This document shows, piece after piece, positions 56,627 to 64,000 of a stretch of DNA of 64,000 nucleotides. The notes below the pieces were generated by a model. That model had not been told where the DNA came from, ran no database searches, and saw only the letters and a list, made by a program, of their open reading frames with translations. The stretch is from assembly GCF_011745365.1 (NCBI RefSeq), contig NW_024468917.1, forward strand, positions 1,798,001-1,862,000. Direction: 5' to 3'. Position 1 is the first letter of the stretch; the number at the start of each line of letters is the position of its first letter. The position numbers and the translations under genes were made by a program. This DNA comes from Cryphonectria parasitica EP155 (Eukaryota > Ascomycota > Sordariomycetes > Diaporthales > Cryphonectriaceae).

Positions 56627-58239
56627 CTCTCTCTCGCTCGCTCGCTCGCTCGTGCGCGCTCTCTCTTTCTCTGCTGAGGGAAAAAAAAATGTCCAAAAAT
56701 AAAATAAAATATTGAATGCTAATATCAAAAAAAAATATGAAAAGAGAGGTGTCAAAATATTAGTCTAGTCCCTGGCTTGCGGCAACTAATGTTTTCTAGG
56801 GAACACCAATCCATCGCATCCCGCATCGCTAAAACCCAGAGTTCCCACGAAAACTTCGATGTTCCCACCCCAGTCACGTCGATACGCTGATTGTGTTGCG
56901 TAAGGGGCCTGACCCTGGTCAAGGCTGTGGCGAGAGACAGGGCAGAAGAATCATTTTTGGGTATTTTTTATTCTTTTTTGGGAGGGGGGGAGGGGGAGGG
57001 GTTATGGAAATTACGGGCTGGCTTGAGTCGTGCATCTTGATCTTATAGGACCTTGGTCCTCCGTCTCTATCCATCGCCAAGACTTTTGAGATCCGGAGAA
57101 CCTGCATCTGTCTTCTCTTTCCCTACACCAATCGATGTCGGCCTGCAGGCGACAGGTTTGAAGACTGACAGGTTCTTGTCGTCCAACCCCCGCCCCCCCC
57201 TCTTCTTGTCTCCTCAAGGACTTGCGTTGTGAACAGCCCCTCCGGCCCGATGTCGGTACCGTACCGTCGTCAGTCAGTACTGTAGATTGCTTTCCACTTG
57301 CAACAAGTACATAGCCCATAGGTAATCATTGATGCAAGCGGCCGCCCCTCCCTCTCCCCTTTACCTGTCAGGCAGCATGCATCGTTTCCTGGAATTTTCC
57401 AAGATTGATGCCCCATTGCTGCCACAGTGGGGTCATCAGGCCCCACAAGTACAACCTCGGTACTACGGAAGATCTTCTTAATCGTCTCGAAAATTACCTG
57501 AAGTAGCAAAATGGAGCGTACGTGCACACCGTCCAAACTAGGACGTCAAATTAGAAGGCGCAAAGTAAGGGAAAAAATCTCTTTGACAAATCAGCTGGAG
57601 TTTTTTTCATTGTAGTCTCTGCATGATAGCAAGTCGTCGTGCCATCAAGAGATTCTTGAAGGAAGCGTTGGGGGGGGGGGGGGGAGGGAAACTTCCGTTG
57701 CGTTTACGAGTTGATAAGTGACAAACTATCTGTAGACGATATGAGCGCCTACACACTGTAATATAATAAGGTTTCGCTCCCAGTATGTGCGGTGTACAAT
57801 ACTAAGTCAGGCTTCCTTTCCAATTGAAAAGCGTCAGTGACAATGTTTTATATCATGGTCAGATAGGGAACGAGCTGGACTTGTTTACCACCAGTCTGCA
57901 GTCCTTTTCAAAACCCCCTCTGACCTTCACTAAGCGACCGTGAAATACTAGATACACCACTGCTTTTCTACCCATAGTCTACCGCCACACTAGAACCCAT
58001 GTCAGGACGTCTATTATTTATCATAGAACATCAGTTCAAATCTACAAGCACCCATCGACAATAATCACAAAAAAGCGTGAGATACTTTTTCGGCCGTACG
58101 GTAAGGTTTTGACCATAATACGTAGCGAGGTGGCTGAACACGATTCAACATCCCTGGCTTTAAAAGGGTCATACCGCGCTTAGAGAGCATCCTGTGATTA
58201 ATTCTTTTCAACTCTAAAAGTCAGGTAATCCTCGTGAAC
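56627..58239. other. 1.6 kb spacer
   Basis: No supported gene. The first 60 bp upstream of the HET gene are an A/G-rich leader (coding strand). A G15 run lies at 57670-57684. The right part precedes the transporter relic; its texture is AT-richer than the neighbouring genes. Confidence 0.5.
57670..57684 (+). repeat. G15 homopolymer
   Basis: Fifteen G in a row in the spacer between the HET gene and the transporter relic. Confidence 0.85.
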
Positions 58240-59230
58240 ATAAAACTAAGCTAACATCGTGGATAACATTATCAAGAAGCCTGGCGGTGGGTGGATGAAT
58301 ATTGTACGAAGCGAAGCGTCATAGAATGACCAGGTCGCTGTGGTGACATCCATTCCTATTGATGTGCCGAGTCGAGTCACGGCTTGTAGAATTATGGCGC
58401 TGGTCATCTGTTCCTGAAATGAGAGAACATTGCTGATATGTTTCTGGAAGCAGTCAGTGATGGTCATGCGGACAGCAGTCGCTCTCTCAAGAGTTCGTAT
58501 GGAGTCTCACATTGTTCCTAATCCAGTCAAAACCCAGCGTGCTTGAGAATCAGCCATGGAAAGATGGAAGCGAAGTTGCTGCTATCCTTTCGGACCAAAA
58601 GCAGCAGGATACCGGCACCTGCTTGGCACAAAATAGCGGCAAGGAGGACATGAATTAGGTCGGTCGAAGGCATTCAGCAGTCCGCCAACGGGCTAAATAC
58701 AAATCCTGCCACGACTTGTGGGAGAAGACGCACACCTAAGTCGAGAAGGTTCAGCTTCTGGACGTCCTGCACAAAGAATGACGCCCAGAAAAGAGACGAG
58801 AAGAACGCAGCTGGTATGCAGAGGGTAGCTATAGATGTCTATTCAAATCAGAAGGGGGCGCGTAAGTGTGCGACAAGTACTTGAGCAAAATCAGATGGAA
58901 CACATACAAAATGGAAGCGGTAACATTGTTCCGAGACCCTAGACAACAATGGTCTCTCCGCGTGCTGCTCCCATGTCAGGAACCAAAGCCAACCAAACTG
59001 CCGTACATCCACAAAACGAAGACTTCAGTGCTGCTCTAGCCATGCGTAGGTCCCAATGTTGGTGCCGCGGATAGGCAGCCCACGCCTGTAAGCAGTTAGA
59101 ACAAGCCAGGCCAGTTAAGTGTCTTGACGACGGACCACTAATCAGTCGCCAGGCTGCTCTTGTCGATGAAGTTGCCGAATACGGCAAACTGAGTGTCTGA
59201 AGGAGAGCCCGCGACGTTGGTCAGGGAGGT
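58240..59230 (-). pseudogene. Decayed DHA2-type MFS transporter
   Basis: Reading the minus strand in changing frames recovers ordered fragments of a fungal multidrug/siderophore-type MFS transporter. From left of the protein: KTLNWPGLF and LLTGVGCLSAA (about 59130-59080), NIGTYAWLEQH then a stop, FGWLWFLTWEQHAERPLLS (about 58995-58940), a likely intron (GTATGT...AATAG, about 58910-58838), ATLCIPAAFFSSLFW and FVQDVQKLNLLDLGVRLLPQ (58830-58715), a stop, LLAAILCQAGAGILLLLVRK, another stop, and MTSAIILQAVTRLGTSIGM (about 58415-58360). These match transmembrane segments 6 to 13 of such pumps in the right order. At least three in-frame stops and several frame changes show it is non-functional. The N-terminal half is not clearly recognisable. 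I see no dominant C-to-T signature by eye, so whether RIP caused the decay is open. Confidence 0.7.
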
Positions 59231-59768
59231 GCCTGGGATGTCGGGGATGACGAAGAATCAGACAGTAGAATCTGGCACGGCCCTGACAGAGACGCTGTAC
59301 TAGTAGACTTGCGCTGGTCTTCAACCCTTGCGTTGTCATCTAGACGTACATCTTTTAGCTGCTCCTCTGCAAAGCAGATCGGCCAGAGTTTCCTCATGTT
59401 TGAGTGTATACTTAAGTACTTAAGGAGTCGAATCAAAAGAGTGGCGAGAAGTGGCTGGAATTACGGTGCAGTATTTGTCTCAACAAAAAATTGTGGTGAG
59501 AGCAGCTCACGAGTAGCGATTGCGGGGGACTGCAGGATATCCCAAGACTTGTGGTCTGGTCTCAAGTCGGGTTGTGGAGAGTAGAAAAAGTCGTTTCAAA
59601 GAAGGGCCAAGTCATTATTGTTGAACGCAAAAGGTGAGCAGGAGACTGAGCATGCAATGTTCTGCTTCCTTGGGGCCGAGCGGGGATGGGCGCTTTTCAA
59701 TACATTTTCTTTTTGTCCATTCAGATAGAGCAGTTTCGAAGGAGATGTGAATGAATTTCAGACAAGGC
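59231..59768. other. Spacer, 3' side of the large unknown gene
   Basis: No gene supported. May contain the decayed N-terminal part of the transporter relic and the 3' UTR of the gene to the right. Confidence 0.4.
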
Positions 59769-62700
59769 CTAGCAGACCAAGACGATCTGCTTCCCGGCCT
59801 TTTCCTTCAAGAGCTCTCGGAGGCATTCGTAGCATACTCCTTGCCTGGGCAGCACGATGCACCGATGAACTTTTTTCTGTACAGCCACGATTGCGGCAGT
59901 CAGTCTAGCTAGGGAATTGGCGTGTGCCCTCACGATGCTGAAATCACTCGGCACATCAATTAATTCATCCCACGTGTCAAGGGAGGTCCACTGCAACTCG
60001 CGCTGTTTATCATGCTCACAGGAGCGTGGGGGCTTCCATCGGGCAAGAAGCTTGTCATCCAGACCCTTCAGAATATCTAGGTCCGCGACCCATGCCTTGC
60101 CATTGTAAACAGACACCACCGCCTCCATATATTGGCACTCCACGTCTTGACGCCCGTGTTTGACAGCGTTGCGTACGTGTCTCTCATACCCGGTGAAGGA
60201 AAGATGCAAACTTGTCTCCTGAAAATAGTCTGCACAAGTCGAGTCGAACTGAGCGTGGTTGATGACCGTCCACTTCTCGATCTCAGGCTTGGACATGCGT
60301 GGGTCTGACGGCGGGATGAGCACCGTCACTCCAGCTCGGCCAACGTTTCCCACGATGCGGGTCAGTTCGAAGTCCGCACAGCGCTCGTACGGATCGCAAA
60401 GGATGGCGGAGCATGTATAGATAGAGTTGCCGATCGAGACTGCGAAGACGTCCAGAAAGTCGGAGGCTGGCATGTCCAGAGTCCCTGTGTGAAAAGCTGA
60501 CACGCATGCCAGGGACTCCTCGCGGTCGAAGCTGAAAGATTCGAAGGCTCGTTCACCTCCTTTCATCAAAGCAGAAAACGAGCTGTTCATGAACTTTGTT
60601 AACCCGTGGAGCTCTTTTCGAATCAGGCTCAAAGCTACCGGTGCTCCTGGTAGGAGCTTGTAGAGTCTTGAGGCTGCGCCTAAAAACTTCATGGTAATAA
60701 AAAATGGTTCCGCCATGTAGCTGAAGCACTCGAAAGGATCCTCTGATGGTTTTGGCATACTGGAGTATCCCATTGTTATGTCCTCCAGCCTGAAAAAAAA
60801 ACGACATTATCTTCGTGCTATCCACAAAGCGACTGTTCAGAAGCTTCAGCAATTCGGAGACAGATAGTTCTGAATCACCAGTGGTCCGAGTATCGTCCTT
60901 TTCAGCCGCATCATGAAGAATCAACAGTGCAGTATCCTCGGATGTCCCGAGGACACTTTTAAAATGACAAATTCTGTCTGGAGAATCGTCTTGAACTTGG
61001 CCGAGATGGAGTAATCCCTCCTTCCAGGATTTCATTTCCTCCGAGATCTCAGGCAAGTTCTTTTCCTTGGGGCCCCAGATGTCATTGTCAGACATGGCTC
61101 CACCACTGACCTCGTCTTTCTTGACTGGTGAGTCGGATGTTTTACTGTCGAGATATTTCGGCGGGTTGCGCCAAGTGAGGATCTCATGCTCCATCCTGAC
61201 ATCCTCGGGGTCATATTGCAGATATAGCTCTCTTTGCTCATCTATATGCTGCCGTGCTAGGTTTGCATCGGATGTATCTGGGCAAGGCCCAGAGGTACTG
61301 TTGGTGCAAGCTTCGCTGCTGCATTTGCAGCATTTGTCTCGCTGTGCCAACTTCGAAATCCAGCGGACGTGGCCAAGGGTGACCAGTTGCTTGCCGTCAA
61401 ACCCCCGCTTCAGTGACAGTATCTTGCAGGGGGCTGCGGTCGCGTATTCAATAGTCGTCTCATCATGCCTTCTCTTGCAGCTGATAAGTGGTAGAAAGCA
61501 TCCGAGGTTACGAACATCGCTTAGAATTCTCAGAGCTTCAAATCTGATTGAAGTCTCGTCATGCAGAAGAGAGAAAAATCCTGAAGAATTGGACAAGCCA
61601 AAAAAGGGCGGTGGTGGCGTCCCCAGCAGCGGACGGCCTCTGCGGATGCCTAGGGACACAAGTCTCTTTGCCCTGGGGAGCTCGTCAGAATCGGCTTCGG
61701 TCAAGAGGCGAGATGCTGACACCAAGAGACGCATCCAATTGTCTCGAAGTGCCATGAAATCTCGGGCAAGCTTTTGCTTTGTTGCCGCTTCCTGTATGAG
61801 TTCCCACAGTTCAACAAAGACACGGGCTGCGTCCATGTATTCAAATCTTGGGTTGAATGAGTCTCCCGCCCACAGACCTAACAAGCCACCAAGAACGACC
61901 AAGGTGAAGTCGTCAAAAGACACCTTGGACTCGTCTATAGAGCTGACGGTCGAGACAACCGGGTCACCATAAAATCTGAGGTGACCAAGAGATAGAGACC
62001 AGTAGATACCGCGTGAATCCTCGTCATTGTAGTATTCGAGGCCGGTGGTAACGTGGCCGCCTTGTGGGATGAGCTGATCGCCGAAATAGACGCACTCCGC
62101 GCGGGTGCTGAACTTCTCGACGTCAGGATAAAGGTGCCACGCCGACATAGCAATCAGCACTGCTCCATTGACGAGCTGCGGCATGCCCTGCAAGAGTTTA
62201 CCCATTGCCGACATTGCATTATCCCAGGCCCGCATGACGCTTTTGTATACATCGGTGCTGTTGTCGACAGGCAGGTCAATGCCCTGCAGAACGCCCTCCA
62301 TTTTCTTGTGCTCGGCTTCTTTGACCTTGTCCGCAAAGGAGATCCAGGAACGTGCACTTGCGTCCCATTCAGCCAAGTCCTTTCGGGTGACCTCCTGTTG
62401 AGCCGCGGCCATCTGCACAACGTGCGACGGCTCGCTACCATCGCACTGCTCTGCGATCCGCCTCTTTCGAGCGTCGACGAGCTCGACCCAGATCGAGATT
62501 GCCTCGGAGGAGCTCCACAGGCGTGCTAACATGCATGCCAGCAAGTTGACTGCCATGGCTGACTTGCCAGATGTGGCCGCTGCCCAAATGCTTGTGCCAT
62601 CAGCACCCACATGGCCTGAGAAGACTCCATATTTTCTCCTCTTCTCTGAGCTGATGGCCCCAGACTTGGAAATTTCCGAGACGCGCGTGCCATATGCGAC

Positions 62701-62946
62701 AAAGAGCTGGTCCGGAATCGTTACGACCTGCTCAAACAACGCCCCAAGCTTCCGCGCTGTTCTGTGAGCTGCGCCAGTCTCTGCAGCCGTCCGACGACCT
62801 GGAGACAATGTGTTGCCTAATGGCTGAAACTGCGCGGGCGCTTCAATCTTGAAGAGGGAGAAATCAAAGTTCAAGTTGGCTAGAGCCAGAGTATTTTCGT
62901 TCTTTGCAGTTAAGGCGGAAAGCCCAATATTGCCCAAATTCGTCAT
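59769..62946 (-). CDS. Large protein of unrecognised fungal family, frame broken at a T9 run
   Basis: Two long minus-strand frames meet at a run of nine A on the plus strand (60793-60801): the upstream part from the ATG at 62946 (MTNLGNIGLSALTAKNEN) to about 60790, and the downstream part to the stop at 59769. The total is 3,178 nt; removing one T gives 1,059 codons exactly, reading MSFFFRLEDITMGYSS across the join. Alternatively a short intron uses TTTTTTTTTCAG as acceptor, but I found no good donor in the needed phase. No named domain is recognised. Features: GHVGADGTSIWAAATSGKSA near residue 125 (P-loop-like by chance, I think), LIAMSAWHLYPDV, a Cys/His-rich spot RDKCCKCSSEACTN, a middle Asp/Ser region, and a C terminus with VCYECLREL and a final Cys. 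The C-terminal part looks globular. Function is unknown. Confidence 0.6.
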
Positions 62947-64000
62947 TTCTGAAGATGATAACAACAATTTCCCCCGGGGTAAATACAAGTGTAAGAGGGA
63001 ATAAGTCACACTGGTGAGAAAGCCTAGAGGAGAAGAAGCCCCTCATTTTGAGGACAGTTCTGTTGTACATTTATTCACGCTACCCTGCAGTGGTCTCTGC
63101 GTCGTTGGGCATTCTGCCTATGTCTGAGCCCTAATTACTAGTAATGCGTTGCCCCAATGACATGTGAAACTGCCTTGTGGCTGCAGAAAACCCTTGTATA
63201 GCTCAAATCAATATGCAAGCCTTCAGCACAGCCTCTGCTACGTGGCAGAGAACAATAGGTAAGGCATTTTCAACACGATGTCACCATCCATAAGCCGGCA
63301 ATCACACATGGGAGAGCACAAAAGAATGATGACAACCCAAAGTGCTAATTGACCACGGACATGTAGGATGATGTGGTTTGGAGAGGACGTCAGCACTCAT
63401 TGTTGTAGGTAGGCCGGAGGTCTCGCCCAACAGACATACAAGGGCCACAATGAGGATAAGAATTAGTTGCTGCTTGACATCAGAGTGATCAAACAAGATG
63501 CTTAGAAGCATAAGGCTGAAGAAGAAGAGAAAGATAAAAAGGAAGGAGGGCCGAGATGATTTTCTTGTACAAACAGGCAAGGGTTGCGCCCCCCCCCCCC
63601 CCCCCCTCAGCTCTGTTCTTCTACCATTGAAGATAGAAACAGTATCATTTAGGATTGAGGCACATTGGAGCTTGTGTGTATAGCAGAGACCTGTTTAAGA
63701 GAGACCACCATCAAGATTCCATGACTGCTACACATGTTTCTACAGTGATCAGATGAGAACCTCAGGACGGGCGTCAACAGCATCGACTCTTCTTCGCACG
63801 TGTGTCTCGAGGGTAGTGTTAGCATGTACCATCGCAATCACTGCAAGTCGCTATCCCCAACCAATGACGATGATCATGAAATTTTTATTTTTCCTTCTGA
63901 TCCACTTGCGCCGTTGCCCTTGCCAGATGAACCTGTGCTCAACTATGCTTTTGCAGCGTGTCCTACCAATCTGTCACTGCTTGCTATGTTTTTGACCGCA
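62947..64000. other. Right-edge spacer
   Basis: No supported gene. Holds the promoter of the large unknown gene and a C18 run at 63589-63606. The ORF at 63302-63580 (minus) starts with TTG; from its first ATG it encodes a short hydrophobic peptide without further support. Confidence 0.45.
63589..63606 (+). repeat. C18 homopolymer
   Basis: Eighteen C in a row in the right-edge spacer. Confidence 0.9.

Noticed and set aside
62535..62580. Walker A-like string AAATSGKS in the large unknown protein
   Set aside because: It fits the loose P-loop pattern, but there is no following Walker B or NTPase context, and the surrounding residues do not look like a beta-loop-alpha nucleotide-binding unit.
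63302..63580. Hydrophobic 92-codon minus-strand ORF
   Set aside because: It starts with TTG; the part after the first ATG is a short hydrophobic peptide in an A/T-rich tract next to a C18 run, with no supporting signals.
1..64000. CRISPR arrays, bacterial operons, ribosome binding sites, rho-independent terminators
   Set aside because: The spliced genes show this is a eukaryotic nuclear sequence. No direct-repeat arrays with regular spacers were seen.
1..64000. Secondary-metabolite cluster
   Set aside because: A monooxygenase, transporters and a dioxygenase are present, but no polyketide synthase, NRPS, terpene synthase or pathway regulator lies within the window, and the genes are scattered.

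Overview
The window is nuclear DNA from a filamentous ascomycete (Pezizomycotina; a sordariomycete is my guess, not proven). The evidence is: many short introns (about 50-120 bp) with GTAAGT-like donors and CAG/TAG acceptors; monocistronic genes on both strands separated by long spacers; a GH6 cellobiohydrolase with a fungal CBM1; a HET-domain protein; and secreted proteins with classical signal peptides. I rebuilt exon structures by hand from splice signals and reading phase. Most models close exactly in frame, but none has transcript support.

Left third (1-21.8 kb), fairly gene-dense. A four-exon secreted glutaminase (GtaA type) lies on the minus strand. Next comes a divergent pair encoding the two halves of a biotin-dependent acyl-CoA carboxylase (biotin carboxylase/BCCP and carboxyltransferase) sharing a 376 bp promoter. 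Then follow a secreted PQQ beta-propeller protein, an 11-exon RNase T2 with a C-terminal extension and two micro-exons, a nuclear HhH-GPD DNA glycosylase facing a salicylate-hydroxylase-type FAD monooxygenase (46 bp between stops), a Gfa-type (S-hydroxymethyl)glutathione synthase, and a disordered orphan protein.

Middle (21.8-46.2 kb), sparser. It holds a two-exon, 97-residue, cysteine-rich secreted protein that simple ORF calling splits, a five-exon secreted intradiol dioxygenase, an oxysterol-binding protein, a GNAT acetyltransferase, a nine-exon CBM1-GH6 cellobiohydrolase, a very low-complexity basic protein, a GT8-type glycosyltransferase and an M50-type membrane metalloprotease.

Right third (46-64 kb). 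A gene-poor stretch of about 6 kb precedes an MFS sugar transporter. It is followed by a compact HET-domain protein, a decayed DHA2-type MFS transporter with several stops and frame changes, and a roughly 1,058-codon protein of unrecognised family whose frame is interrupted at a run of nine T (coding strand).

Functionally the window mixes extracellular nutrient acquisition (glutaminase, PQQ protein, RNase T2, GH6, intradiol dioxygenase, sugar transporter) with housekeeping enzymes. I see no secondary-metabolite cluster, CRISPR array, rRNA, convincing tRNA or intact transposon. The best candidates for something undescribed are the small cysteine-rich secreted protein at 23.3-23.6 kb, the HET / dead transporter / large unknown protein neighbourhood at 55-63 kb, the apparently leaderless carboxylase pair, and a family of short palindromic TAC-TA-GTA words confined to spacers.
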